A stretch of 64,000 bases of DNA from contig NZ_JADMLG010000002.1 of assembly GCF_015674855.1 (NCBI RefSeq), positions 496,001 through 560,000 of the forward strand, given 5' to 3'. The notes under the pieces are model-generated. The model was not told the origin of the DNA. It was given only the letters and a program-made list of their open reading frames with translations, and ran no database searches. This stretch comes from Nocardia bovistercoris. Lineage in GTDB: Bacteria; Actinomycetota; Actinomycetes; Mycobacteriales; Mycobacteriaceae. The translations under genes and the position numbers were made by a program. Shown here in pieces: positions 45,029-54,230 of this stretch. Within the stretch, counting starts at the first letter, position 1; each line of letters begins with the position of its first letter.

Positions 45029-46495
45029 CTAGCCGTCGGTGCCGGGCACGGCCGCCGAGGCGGGCACGGCCTTGTTACTCATCGGAATGCAGGCCGCGAG
45101 CACCATCGCCGCCACCGCCGCGGCCATCGCGATGAAGAAGGTGGTGTGGAAGCCCTCGCGCGACGGCAGTTCGTGACCGGCGTAGGACATGGTCATGTGG
45201 GCGAGCACGACGCTCATCACGGCCGAGGAGGTCGAGGTGCCGATCGAGCGCATGAGCGAGTTCAGGCCGTTGGCGGCCGCGGTCTCGGTGATCGGCACCG
45301 CGCCCATGATGAGGGCGGGCATCGCCGCGTAAGCCAGTCCGACGCCCGCCGCGACCACGATCGCGGCGATCATGATCTCCCACACGCTCTCCATGAGTAT
45401 CACTCCGCTCAGGTAGCCCACCGCGATCACCGTCGAGCCGAGGATCAGGGTGACCTTCGGTCCGCGGGCCGCGGACAGCCGGGCCGAGACCGGGGAGAGC
45501 AGCATCATGACCAGGCCGGTCGGCGCGAGGATCAGGCCCGCGTTGACCATGGAGAGCCCGAATCCGTAGCCGGTGCCCTCCGGGGCCATGAGCAGCTGCG
45601 GGAAGCTCAGCGACATGCCGAACAGCGCGAATCCGACCGCGATCGAGGCCAGGTTGGTGAACAGCACGCGCGGGCGCGCCGAGACCCTGAGGTCGACCAG
45701 GGGCGCCTTCTGCCGCAGTTCGAACCAGCCCCACGCGAGGAAGACCACCGCGGAGACCGCGAACAGGGTCAGGATGGTCGGGCTGCCCCAGCCCCAGTCG
45801 GCGCCCTTGGTGATGGAGATCAGCAGGGCGAGCAGAGCTATGGACAATCCGATCGCGCCGCCGACGTCGAACCGTGACGGCGTGCGCACCGGCGATTCCG
45901 GCACGAAGACGAACACCAGGATCGCGCACAGCACACCGATGCCCGCCGCGGTCCAGAACAGGACGTGCCAGTCCGCGTTCTGCGCGATGAGCGCGGCGGC
46001 GGGCAGTCCGATCGCGCCGCCGACGCCGAGGGTCGCGCTCATGATGGCCATGGCCGAGCCGACCCGCTCCGGTGCGAGTTCGTCGCGCATGATGCTGATT
46101 CCGAGCGGGATCGCGCCGACGGCGGCGCCCTGCAGCGAGCGTCCGATGATCGCGGGCAGCAGGGCGGAGAACATGGCGCAGATGACCGATCCGAGGATCA
46201 TCGAGAGCAGGTTCGCGAACAGCACCCGCCGCTTGCCGAACATGTCGCCGAGGCGTCCGCTGATGGGCGTGGCGACGGCGCCCGCGAGCAGCGCGGCGGT
46301 GATCACCCAGGACGCGTTGGAGGCCGAGGTGCTCAGCAGCGAGGGCAGCAGCGGAATGATCGGGATGACCAGCGTCTGCATGAGCGACACCACGATGCCG
46401 ACCATGCCGAGTGTCGCGATGAGGATCGCGGGTGCGGGAGGCCGTTTCGCGCCGGCATTCGGAACGGTCGCGGCCGCATCGGCAGTCAGGGACAT
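45029..46495 (-). CDS. MFS exporter, DHA2 (14-helix) type
   Basis: A 488-residue major-facilitator transporter with about 14 membrane helices, the drug:proton antiporter-2 layout. Motif A is visible as GRLGDMFGKRR between helices 2 and 3, and the antiporter motif C lies in the GVGGAIGLPAAALIA region. It is divergent from a MarR-family gene across 75 nt carrying twin palindromes, so export of a toxic compound under MarR control is likely. The substrate is unknown. It ends close to the window's paired hairpins at 44638-44702. Confidence 0.88.
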   Translation of the reverse strand: MSLTADAAATVPNAGAKRPPAPAILIATLGMVGIVVSLMQTLVIPIIPLLPSLLSTSASNASWVITAALLAGAVATPISGRLGDMFGKRRVLFANLLSMILGSVICAMFSALLPAIIGRSLQGAAVGAIPLGISIMRDELAPERVGSAMAIMSATLGVGGAIGLPAAALIAQNADWHVLFWTAAGIGVLCAILVFVFVPESPVRTPSRFDVGGAIGLSIALLALLISITKGADWGWGSPTILTLFAVSAVVFLAWGWFELRQKAPLVDLRVSARPRVLFTNLASIAVGFALFGMSLSFPQLLMAPEGTGYGFGLSMVNAGLILAPTGLVMMLLSPVSARLSAARGPKVTLILGSTVIAVGYLSGVILMESVWEIMIAAIVVAAGVGLAYAAMPALIMGAVPITETAAANGLNSLMRSIGTSTSSAVMSVVLAHMTMSYAGHELPSREGFHTTFFIAMAAAVAAMVLAACIPMSNKAVPASAAVPGTDG

Positions 46496-46498
46496 GTA

Positions 46499-46532
46499 TG
46501 TGTACGCTACACATCTTGTGTATGGTGCACAA
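46499..46532. promoter_or_regulatory. Twin palindromic MarR operators
   Basis: Two adjacent inverted repeats are visible: TGTGTA-CGC-TACACA at 46499-46513 (perfect) and TGTGTA-TGG-TGCACA at 46517-46531 (one mismatch), with centres 18 nt apart. They occupy the start of the 75-nt gap between the divergent MFS and MarR genes and touch the MFS start codon. The spacing places two regulator dimers on one DNA face or nearly so. Confidence 0.72.
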
Positions 46533-46570
46533 TTTGCTCAGAACATGTGGCGAACGACATAGTGGGTGCC

Positions 46571-47062
46571 ATGTCGGATCAGCCCACCGTCGACGCACCC
46601 GCGCTACGACGGCTCGTCTTCGAACTGACCCTGCTGTCCCGGCACTATCCGGCGTCGATGTTGCGGCGCCCCGGATTCCAGCTCGACCGCTCCGCCTACG
46701 TCATCCTGACGCGCCTGGAGATGGACTCGCCGCTGAGCCTGCGCGAACTCTCCGACGCCTTCCAACTCGACATCTCCACCATCAACCGCCAGATCGGCGC
46801 GATGCTCAAACTGGAACTCGTGGAACGGGTCCCCGACCCGGACGGCGGCATCGCCCGCAAGATCCGCGCCAGCGCCAAGGGATTGACACTGCTCGCCGAA
46901 GACCGCGCGCGCAGCCAGGAAGGCATCGGCGCGGTGGTTTCGCACTGGTCCGATGACGATATCGCCCGATTCGGGGCCATGATCGCGCGATTCAACGAGT
47001 CCATCGAACAGCTCGAGGACAACCGGTGGCCGCGCCCACCACACTGCGACGAGCAGAGCTAG
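46571..47062 (+). CDS. MarR-family transcriptional regulator
   Basis: A 163-residue winged-helix regulator. The recognition region is visible as SLRELSDAFQLDISTINRQI with the wing at ERVPDPDGGIARKIRAS. The ATG at 46571 gives a normal-length protein. It is divergent from the MFS exporter gene and very probably represses it, and itself, through the palindromes at 46499-46531. The ligand that relieves repression is unknown; it should be a substrate of the exporter. Confidence 0.9.
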   Translation: MSDQPTVDAPALRRLVFELTLLSRHYPASMLRRPGFQLDRSAYVILTRLEMDSPLSLRELSDAFQLDISTINRQIGAMLKLELVERVPDPDGGIARKIRASAKGLTLLAEDRARSQEGIGAVVSHWSDDDIARFGAMIARFNESIEQLEDNRWPRPPHCDEQS

Positions 47063-47141
47063 TCCGCCACCTTTCGGCAATCGGCCGGATTCGCGGGAAA
47101 TCGCCACGTGCCGACCGGCATCGGGACTAGGCTGCGCACCC

Positions 47142-47477
47142 GTGGGACACCAGCATCGAAGCACCTCGCGCACGACCTGGCTCTCCTGGGACAACTACCT
47201 GATCGGCGTCGCCGGACTCGGTGTCGCGGCCGCACTCGGCACCGTCGCCGCGACCGTCGCGCTGTCCGGGCACCATACGGCGGCCATCGCCGTCGCGGCT
47301 CTCGCGCTCGGCTTCGCGCTCCCCGCGCTCGTCCAGTTGGTCGGCGAGCTCTTGGGCATCCTGCTACTGCTCGGCACACTGGTCGTATTCGTCGTCGCCG
47401 CACCCGCTTTACTGTGCAGCGCGAGGTTGCGCGCGCGGGCGGTTCGGCACTGGTCGAACCTGTGGGGCCTGCCGTAG
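47142..47477 (+). CDS. Small membrane protein (111 aa), unknown
   Basis: A 111-residue protein with three hydrophobic segments (about 19-42, 45-65 and 66-92) and a basic, aromatic C-terminus (RHWSNLWGLP). The GTG at 47142 places a short hydrophilic leader before the first helix. No family is recognised. It may be the first gene of a rightward group with the two genes that follow, which start 122 nt later. Confidence 0.6.
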   Translation: MGHQHRSTSRTTWLSWDNYLIGVAGLGVAAALGTVAATVALSGHHTAAIAVAALALGFALPALVQLVGELLGILLLLGTLVVFVVAAPALLCSARLRARAVRHWSNLWGLP

Positions 47478-47598
47478 CGGTCGGGTTCGGTTGCCACACC
47501 CTCGATTCGATCTCCACCGTCGGATTCGCGACATTCACCGGGTTTGAGAACCGCGATCGGAGGCACACCGGGACAAAGGCTCGTCGAAGGAGAATCCC

Positions 47599-48324
47599 GT
47601 GTCGCCCGGAATCTTGGCAGTCGTGATCGTCGTAATACTCGTGGCACTCGGCGCGGCGGTGGTCCTGCTGCGGCCCGTCGTGCGCAGCAGGCGACTACGC
47701 GCCAGATTCGGACCCGAATACGACCGGATCGTGGCCGAAGTCGACAACCGCCGCGCCGCCGAACGCGAACTCACCGAACGCGAACGCAGGCACGCCGCAC
47801 TGGAATTGCGCGAACTGAGCCCCGAACGCCGGGACTACTTCACCCGCGCCTGGGCCACGGTGCAGGAACGTTTCGTCGATCAGCCCGCCGACTCCGTGGG
47901 CGCCGCCGACGCCCTGCTCACCGCCCTCATGTCCGAACGCGGTTACCCCACAGAGGGTTTCGACCAACAGGTGGCCGATCTGTCCGTCGAACACGGCGCA
48001 ACCCTCGGACGCTACCGCACGGCCCACGACATCGCGGTCGCCCACGGCGAAGGCAAGACCACCACCGAGGACCTGCGCACCGCGATCGTGTACTACCGCG
48101 CCCTGTTCCTCGAACTCGTCGACGGCACAGCCAAGCCCGCCACCGGCACGGACCGCGACGCCATCGCGCACGAACAGGTGTCGACCTCCGATATCGACCG
48201 CGCCGGTGTCGACGCGCACCCGCCGAAAAGTGATCCCGCGAAAGCCACCGCGGGGCAGCAGGAATCCACGAAGAATGACGCGGCACACGAGGGCGCCGCG
48301 CGGAAGAAGGACGCCGTAGCATGA
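47599..48324 (+). CDS. Membrane-anchored protein with FVDxPxDxVxxAD domain (partner A)
   Basis: A 241-residue protein with an N-terminal membrane helix (residues 5-25), a charged coiled stretch (DNRRAAERELTERERRHA) and an unrecognised helical domain at about 78-175 carrying ERFVDQPADSVGAADALLTA and TEDLRTAIVYYRALFLELV. The tail is a hydrophilic, lysine- and glutamate-rich disordered segment. GTG 47599 has AAGGAGA upstream. Its TGA overlaps the ATG of the next gene, which encodes the same domain, so the two are translated together. Confidence 0.7.
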   Translation: MSPGILAVVIVVILVALGAAVVLLRPVVRSRRLRARFGPEYDRIVAEVDNRRAAERELTERERRHAALELRELSPERRDYFTRAWATVQERFVDQPADSVGAADALLTALMSERGYPTEGFDQQVADLSVEHGATLGRYRTAHDIAVAHGEGKTTTEDLRTAIVYYRALFLELVDGTAKPATGTDRDAIAHEQVSTSDIDRAGVDAHPPKSDPAKATAGQQESTKNDAAHEGAARKKDAVA

Positions 48325-49286
48325 GCGCCGACCGAGATACCGCAGCCGTCACAGACATACGTAATTCGACCGCGGGACAAGAGAACAAGGAATCGACAGC
48401 GGTCAACCACAGATCCGCGCACTCGGATCGAGTATTCGCCGCGGGGGCGGGCACGGTATCCGCACCCGGCGCGACGAATTCGACGGTATCCGCCGGACAG
48501 CCCGTCGGATCGACCACCGCGCGCGCACCCGGGGATGAAACAGCGGCACGCGACGACGAATCCTCGGGCGCCCACACCGCATGGGACGCTGCCACGCGAG
48601 CGGAGGGAGGCACGCGGACCGACCACGCCGAGACGCACAGTGGTGGCGGGGAATCAGTGGGCGGTTCCGATGCGGGGCGTACCTCGGGAACAGACCGGAA
48701 AGCCGACCTCGCGAGCGAGCCCGCGGACGTGGCAAGGCCGGATCAGGGCAGTGCACAGCGGACGGATCAGAGCGCGGCACGCACACCGCAGGCGAGCGTC
48801 ACGAGCAAGCCGAATACGGGCACGGCACATGGGCCGGAGAAGGGCGTGACGCACGAATCGGAGCCGAGCGCGCCATCGGACGCGATCCACCGGACGGAGG
48901 CAGATGCGGTGCGCACCCCGGTCGCGGGCGCGTCTGCCGCGAAAGACCTACCGGCGACCGGTGCAGCGCATACCGAGCTGATTCCGGCGCTGCGGCAGCC
49001 GGTCGAGGAGGTCACCACACTGCCGCTGTTCGACGAACCGACCCTCGACCTGCTGCGCACGCGGTGGCGGGAACTGCAGGGTTCGTTCGTGGACAGTCCG
49101 CGTGACGCGGTGACCCGTGCCGACGACCTGGTCGCGGAGTTGATCCATCAACTCACCGCCGCCTACGCCGAACGCAAGGACGCGCTGGTGGAGGGGTGGC
49201 CCGAGGGTTCCGACACGGAGGCGTTGCGGCACGCGCTGCGCAGCTACCGGGCCTTCTTCAACCAGTTGCTCTCCCCCACCGGCTGA
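48321..49286 (+). CDS. Disordered protein with C-terminal FVDxPxDxVxxAD domain (partner B)
   Basis: A 321-residue protein. Residues 1-215 are low-complexity, rich in Ser, Thr, Ala, Glu and Gly, with no hydrophobic segment. The last ~95 residues repeat the domain of the upstream gene: LQGSFVDSPRDAVTRADDLV and TEALRHALRSYRAFFNQLL align with partner A. Because both share one domain and overlap by 4 nt (ATGA), a hetero-oligomer with A anchoring B to the membrane is plausible. Function unknown. Confidence 0.68.
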   Translation: MSADRDTAAVTDIRNSTAGQENKESTAVNHRSAHSDRVFAAGAGTVSAPGATNSTVSAGQPVGSTTARAPGDETAARDDESSGAHTAWDAATRAEGGTRTDHAETHSGGGESVGGSDAGRTSGTDRKADLASEPADVARPDQGSAQRTDQSAARTPQASVTSKPNTGTAHGPEKGVTHESEPSAPSDAIHRTEADAVRTPVAGASAAKDLPATGAAHTELIPALRQPVEEVTTLPLFDEPTLDLLRTRWRELQGSFVDSPRDAVTRADDLVAELIHQLTAAYAERKDALVEGWPEGSDTEALRHALRSYRAFFNQLLSPTG

Positions 49287-49297
49287 GCGCAGGACCC

Positions 49298-49332
49298 GCG
49301 CGCCCACGCCGCATCGGTGGCGTGGGGCGCGC
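49298..49332 (+). terminator. Hairpin after the paired-domain genes
   Basis: GCGCGCCCACGCC at 49298-49310 pairs with 49319-49332 around an 8-nt loop, with one bulged G on the 3' side. It begins 12 nt after the stop codon at 49286 and separates this unit from the kinase gene. Confidence 0.65.
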
Positions 49333-49385
49333 TGCGTGGGGACCGCGCTCTCGCGCCGGTGCGTCGAGGCACATAGGCTGGCGCG

Positions 49386-51146
49386 GTGAATTCCGAGCGG
49401 ACGGTGGTCGACGGGCGTTTCGAGTTGCTCGAGCCGCTCGGCAGCGGCGGCATGGGCACGGTGTGGCGGGCTTATGACCTGGCCCTGCATCGCGAGGTCG
49501 CGTTGAAGGAGGTCAGGCCCGCCGATCCGGAGAGTTCCGGCGGCGCGCCGGGCGTGCAGCGCGAGCGGGTGCTGCGGGAGGCGCGCGCCCTGGCCAGGAT
49601 CGGCCATCCGAACGTGGTGGCCGTCCATCACATCGTGGATTCCCCGCCGCCCGCGCATCCGTGGATCGTCATGGAGTTGGTGCGCGGCGGTTCGCTGTCG
49701 GGTCGCCTGGCGGAGGGGCCGATCCCGCCCGCGGAGGCCGCGCGCATCGGTCGCGGCATTCTGGCCGGGCTGCGCGCCGCACATCAGGTCGGGGTGTTGC
49801 ACCGCGACATCAAGCCTGCGAACGTGCTGTTGCGTGAGGACGGTTCGCCGGTCGTCACCGATTTCGGCATCGCCGCGCTCAACGACGCGACCGGGCTCAC
49901 CGGCACCGGCAATCTGGTCGGTTCGCTGGATTACGTGGCGCCGGAGCGGCTGTCCGGGCAGGAGGGCAATCCGGCTTCGGATCTGTGGTCGCTCGGGTTG
50001 CTGCTGTTCGTGGCGGTCGAGGGTTATCACCCGATGCGCCGCGATACGACCGTGGCGACCTTGGCCGCCGTGCTCCAAGGCACCGTCCCGAATCCGCAGC
50101 GTGCGGGCGCGCTGACGCACGTGCTCCAGTCGATCCTGGTCGCCGATCCGAATCACCGGCCGTCGATGGATCAGGTCGACCAACTGCTGTCGCAGGTCGA
50201 TACCGGCGCGTCGGCGCCCTATACGCCCGCCCAGTCCATTCCGTACGTGCAGCAAGGGTTCTCCAACACGCCCTCCGCGCCGTACGGCAACACCCCGGTC
50301 ACGCCGTACGCCAGTTCCCCGGCGACACCGTACGGCGGCACCCCGGCCACCCCGTACGCCGCCGCGCCGTACCCGGCCGCCCCGTACACGCCGTCCGGGG
50401 GCGGGCAGTCCGGGCCGTATTCCACCGGCCCTCGTATGCAGGCGGCGCACGCGGGTCCCGACCACCACACCCGGCGCGCACCGAACAACGGCCTGTCGAC
50501 CGGCGCGAAACTGGGTCTGGCCGCGGCCGCGATCGTGACGATCGCCGCCGTCACCGCCGCCGTGCTGGCACTTCGCCCGTCCTCCTCGGACGACGGTCCG
50601 AGCACAGGCGGCAATCCCGGCACGGTACTGGCCTCGGGCACGGTCCCCGCGACGGGCATCCGTATCGTCGACACCCCCACCGACACCGCGTCCGGCACCG
50701 ACCTGCTGACCCCCGCCGCCATGCGCGCCGCCGTCACTGCCCTCGAAAAGGTCTCCGGTGGAACGGAATTCACCGAGGCGACGTTCTACCAGAATTTCGT
50801 CAACGCCGAAGCGCCGGTGCGCAACCAGCCGAGCGTCTACGACGAGTACACCTATCGCAACGGAACGGCGACGCGCAAGGGCGCGGGCGGCGAACTGGAG
50901 CAGGGCACCGCGACCATCCGGTTGAACTCGATCAACTGGGACCTGATCCCCGGCCTGTTCGCCACCGCCGACCAGAAACTCGGCATCGCGAAGCCGACGA
51001 TGCGCTACGTGATCGTCAACCCCGCGTGGACCTTCAACGACGAACGCCCGACCCTGCTGATCTACCTCACCGACGACTACGGCGGCGCCTACCTCGCCGC
51101 CAACCTCGACGGGTCGATCGTCACCATGTACCCGCGCGGACGCTAG
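49386..51146 (+). CDS. Receptor-type Ser/Thr protein kinase, second copy
   Basis: A 586-residue Hanks-type kinase. The glycine loop GSGGMG is at 19-24, Lys41 the ATP lysine, HRD at 139-141 (VLHRDIKPANVLL) and DFG at 159-161. A proline/tyrosine-rich linker at 277-345 is built from units like TPYGGTPATPY. One membrane helix follows at about 376-397 and an external domain of ~180 residues with no cysteine and no PASTA repeat. It differs from the kinase at 21049-22836 in both linker and sensor. The GTG at 49386 is used. It stands alone, convergent with the SnoaL-like gene. Confidence 0.87.
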   Translation: MNSERTVVDGRFELLEPLGSGGMGTVWRAYDLALHREVALKEVRPADPESSGGAPGVQRERVLREARALARIGHPNVVAVHHIVDSPPPAHPWIVMELVRGGSLSGRLAEGPIPPAEAARIGRGILAGLRAAHQVGVLHRDIKPANVLLREDGSPVVTDFGIAALNDATGLTGTGNLVGSLDYVAPERLSGQEGNPASDLWSLGLLLFVAVEGYHPMRRDTTVATLAAVLQGTVPNPQRAGALTHVLQSILVADPNHRPSMDQVDQLLSQVDTGASAPYTPAQSIPYVQQGFSNTPSAPYGNTPVTPYASSPATPYGGTPATPYAAAPYPAAPYTPSGGGQSGPYSTGPRMQAAHAGPDHHTRRAPNNGLSTGAKLGLAAAAIVTIAAVTAAVLALRPSSSDDGPSTGGNPGTVLASGTVPATGIRIVDTPTDTASGTDLLTPAAMRAAVTALEKVSGGTEFTEATFYQNFVNAEAPVRNQPSVYDEYTYRNGTATRKGAGGELEQGTATIRLNSINWDLIPGLFATADQKLGIAKPTMRYVIVNPAWTFNDERPTLLIYLTDDYGGAYLAANLDGSIVTMYPRGR

Positions 51147-51166
51147 GCCAGAACTTCCGCATTCGA

Positions 51167-51607
51167 TCAGCCGCCTCGGCCCTCGCGGATACCGTCGAGC
51201 GACGGTGCGGGCGCATCCGGCGTCACGGCGGTCTCGTGTAGTGCCCGCAGCCGGTACCCGAGTTCGGTGTGCACCACCGTCGCGGTCGCCAGCCGAGGTA
51301 TCCGCACCTCGCCGAGTCGGTTCTCGGCGACGAACCGCACCACCGTGAGGTTGCCCACACGCGCCAGTTCCTCGATGTCGGTGATCTCGACCTCGACGCC
51401 GGGCACCTGGTTGCGCACCGCCCACACACCCGCGAGCAAGGTGTCGCGATCAACGACCCGACCGGCCGTAGTCACCGCCGTGAACTCGGGCTGGAAGAGG
51501 TCGGAGAACCGGTCGAACACCTTCGGCGGCGCATCGGACCCCATCCAGTCGGCGAGGTCGAAGTGCATGCCGATGATCATCTCGGCCAGATCGGAACGTG
51601 CGGGCAT
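51167..51607 (-). CDS. SnoaL/DUF4440-like protein of the NTF2 fold
   Basis: A 146-residue protein with the cone-like NTF2 fold layout: an N-terminal helix (DLAEMIIGMHFDLADWMG), the segment FSDLFQPEFTAVTTAGRVVD, and paired strands ending in YRLRALHETAV. Members act as small hydrolases, isomerases or binding proteins; no active-site residues can be assigned with confidence. The ATG at 51607 gives a length typical of the fold. Confidence 0.7.
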   Translation of the reverse strand: MPARSDLAEMIIGMHFDLADWMGSDAPPKVFDRFSDLFQPEFTAVTTAGRVVDRDTLLAGVWAVRNQVPGVEVEITDIEELARVGNLTVVRFVAENRLGEVRIPRLATATVVHTELGYRLRALHETAVTPDAPAPSLDGIREGRGG

Positions 51608-51962
51608 AGCGACAATTCTCGCCGCCCGCCGCGATAACCCGCGCGCGCGACCCGAACAACGCGCCGGATCGATCACGACCCTCGAGCGCCCTTCGCGGGA
51701 CAATCTCCGACGGCCCGGCACGCGCCGGTTCTCGCCTGCACCGCGAGTCGCTGTCACGCAATTCACGCCCGCACCTCGACATACCTCGCTCTGGGCTGTC
51801 CCGACCGCACGCCCGCTTCGCGGCAAACGGCGGGCAACCGACCCCGGAACAGGTCCGGTGCGCCGACACCGAACGCTCCCGCAGCGGCAGTCCATGCGTC
51901 ACCAGCGGGATTCGGAACGTTCAACCGACGGCCCTACCGTCGGCCGAGGGAGGAGGAAGACC
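51608..51962. other. 355-nt gap upstream of metallophosphoesterase gene
   Basis: No convincing small gene or hairpin is seen. A very strong ribosome-binding site, GGAGGAGGA at 51949-51957, ends the gap, 5 nt before the ATG at 51963. Promoters of the two divergent genes must lie here. Confidence 0.4.
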
Positions 51963-53336
51963 ATGCTCAACCCCCGGCTTCGCACACTGTGGCTCGCGAA
52001 TGTGGTGGTCGGCACGGCGGCGGTCGCCGTGCGCGCCCAGCGACCGGTCGCCGCTGTCGCGACCGCGCGGCATCCGGTGCTGGCCGCCGATCTGGAAGTG
52101 GTCACCGTCACCGACACCACCGTGATCCTGACCTGGACCACCCGCACCCGCGACGACACCGGACGGCTGCGCCCTGTGGCCGCCGACACCGAAGTGCGCC
52201 TCGCGCCCTCCGATGGTCGCGGCCCGGCGCGCCCGCACTACGTCGACACCGCGCCGACCGCCTACCACTACGCCGAGATCACCGGACTCGAACCGGGACG
52301 CTCGTACTCCTTCGAGGCGTATTCGGCCGGACGCCGCGCGGTCCCGTCCCGCACGCACGTCACCCGGCGCGCGGGCACCCCCGAGGCGACCGGCGTATTC
52401 ACCACGCTCACACCGCCGCCAGGACGCCTGCTGCGCACCGTCGCACTCGCCAACGACCTGCACTACGGCGAACGCGGCAGCGGCCCACTGGTTCCCGAAC
52501 TCGTCACCCGCCATCGCGAAGACACCGGCGAATACCCGGAGTTCATGTTCGGCGCGATCCTGGAAGACCTGCGCCTGCCCGACCGCGCGGCCGACAACCT
52601 CGTCGTCGCGGGGGATCTCACCGACTCCGGCACCGCCGAGCAGTCACGCTCGGTGCGCGAACACCTCGACGCGTGGGGCGAACTCGGCCGCGACTACTTC
52701 GTCTGCCGAGGCAATCACGATGTCGCGCAAGGAACTTCCGAAGACGCGTGGGGCGCGCACTTCCATCCCTGGCGACAGCTCGTCGTCGACGAGGTCGGCG
52801 GGCTGCGGCTCGTCGGACTCGACACCACCGCCCCGCGCGGCTCCGGCGGCGCCATCGGCGGAACGCAACTCGACGAACTCGGCGAGATCCTGCGCGCCGA
52901 TCCGGACCGCCCCACCCTGGTCTACGGACATCACCCCGTCACCCGACAGGCCGCGGTGAGCAATCCCGGCGGCCCAGGATTCGTACTCGCCCGCGCCGAC
53001 GCCGAAGCGCTGCACAACCTCTACCGGCACGCACCCGGCGTCTTCCTGCACCACAGCGGCCACACCCACCGCACCCGCCGCACCAGGCCGGACTCCGGCA
53101 TCGACGTCGAATTCCTCGAAATCGCCGCCGCCAAGGAGTATCCCGGCGGCTACATGATGCTGCGCGTCTACGAGGGCGGCTACATGGTGAACTTCTACAA
53201 GACCCGCGCCGAACCCGCCCGCCGCTGGAGCACCCGCACCCGCCGCCAATACCTCGGACTGCACCCCGACCACGCCCTCGGCAGCTGCGCGGACCGCAAC
53301 CACGTCGTACTGAGAGATTTCCGAGGTCTGCGCTGA
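51963..53336 (+). CDS. Secreted-type metallophosphoesterase with N-terminal FN3-like domain
   Basis: A 457-residue protein. The N-terminal part (residues ~40-150) is a fibronectin-type-III-like domain with TVILTWTTRTRDD and TGLEPGRSYSFEAYS. The catalytic calcineurin-like phosphoesterase domain has all metal motifs: NDLHYG, VAGDLTDSG, RGNHDV, YGHHPV and HSGHTHR. This layout is common in exported actinobacterial phosphodiesterases. The N-terminus (LRTLWLANVVVGTAAVAV) could be a weak signal sequence or signal anchor. The strong SD at 51949-51957 fixes the start. Confidence 0.85.
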   Translation: MLNPRLRTLWLANVVVGTAAVAVRAQRPVAAVATARHPVLAADLEVVTVTDTTVILTWTTRTRDDTGRLRPVAADTEVRLAPSDGRGPARPHYVDTAPTAYHYAEITGLEPGRSYSFEAYSAGRRAVPSRTHVTRRAGTPEATGVFTTLTPPPGRLLRTVALANDLHYGERGSGPLVPELVTRHREDTGEYPEFMFGAILEDLRLPDRAADNLVVAGDLTDSGTAEQSRSVREHLDAWGELGRDYFVCRGNHDVAQGTSEDAWGAHFHPWRQLVVDEVGGLRLVGLDTTAPRGSGGAIGGTQLDELGEILRADPDRPTLVYGHHPVTRQAAVSNPGGPGFVLARADAEALHNLYRHAPGVFLHHSGHTHRTRRTRPDSGIDVEFLEIAAAKEYPGGYMMLRVYEGGYMVNFYKTRAEPARRWSTRTRRQYLGLHPDHALGSCADRNHVVLRDFRGLR

Positions 53337-53383
53337 GAGGACCCTCGCCGTCACGGTGTATCGGTGGCAGGATCGAGGTGACC

Positions 53384-54028
53384 ATGTCGACACCATCAAC
53401 GCCCGACCCGTTCCGGGGACGCCGACCGACCAGCCACGAGCGGCTGGCTGGTGTCCCGTGGGACGACTCCTACCGTGACGGCCCCGCCCCGTGGGAGATC
53501 GACGGACCGCAACCCGCGGTCGTGCGCGCCGCCGCCGCGGGCGAGTTCACCGGGTCGGTCCTCGACGCGGGCTGCGGATCCGGCGACAACGCGCTGCGTC
53601 TGGCGGAGCTCGGGCTGTCGGTCGTCGGCGTCGATGTCGCCGAGACGGCGTTGGCGGCGGCCAGGGACAAAGCCGATGCGCTGGGGCTCACGGTCGAATT
53701 CGCGGCGGTCGACGCACTCCACCTCGAACAACTCGGCCGCACCTTCGACACCGTCCTGGACTGTGGGCTGTTCCACACCTTCGACGGCGCGGAACGCCGT
53801 GACTACGTGACGAGCCTGGCCGCGGTCACCGCGCGCGGCGGCATCGCGCACATCCTGTGCTTCGGCGACGAAGGCGACGACCTCGGACCGCATCCGGTAA
53901 GCCGCGCCGACCTGATCGCGGCCTTCGACACCGGCTGGACCGTCCGCCGGATCGCGCTCGAGCGCGTCATGACCCGATTCCACCCGGACGGCGCGTCCGC
54001 CTGGTTCGCGACGATGGTCCGTGCCTGA
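53384..54028 (+). CDS. SAM-dependent methyltransferase, class I
   Basis: A 214-residue Rossmann-fold methyltransferase. Motif I is VLDAGCGSGDNALRLAE, the acidic residue binding the ribose lies in VVGVDVAETAL, and LDCGLFHTFDG is the post-II region often seen in thiol or small-molecule methyltransferases. The N-terminal WDDSYRDGPAPWEID resembles that of the same group. Substrate not determinable. It starts 48 nt after the metallophosphoesterase gene, with which it may be co-transcribed. Confidence 0.82.
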   Translation: MSTPSTPDPFRGRRPTSHERLAGVPWDDSYRDGPAPWEIDGPQPAVVRAAAAGEFTGSVLDAGCGSGDNALRLAELGLSVVGVDVAETALAAARDKADALGLTVEFAAVDALHLEQLGRTFDTVLDCGLFHTFDGAERRDYVTSLAAVTARGGIAHILCFGDEGDDLGPHPVSRADLIAAFDTGWTVRRIALERVMTRFHPDGASAWFATMVRA

Positions 54029-54230
54029 ATTCTTGCCGGAATCGCCCGGATAGGTCGATCGACCGATGTGCGTACCGCGCGCGACGACCACCATGGAGCG
54101 CACGGTCTCCATAACGCACACCCGAAGGTTCGACGACGCGGCCGACGCGCCGACAGCCTTGCCTGCCAACACTTCTCGAAGACCGGTACGCCGCAGACGC
54201 GCGAATCAGCGCTCTTCCCGAAGGATATCC

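Noticed and set aside
44834..45877. Plus-strand frame opposite the MFS exporter, rich in Arg, His and Asp
   Set aside because: Composition is typical of an antisense shadow; the minus-strand frame encodes a clear 14-helix transporter.
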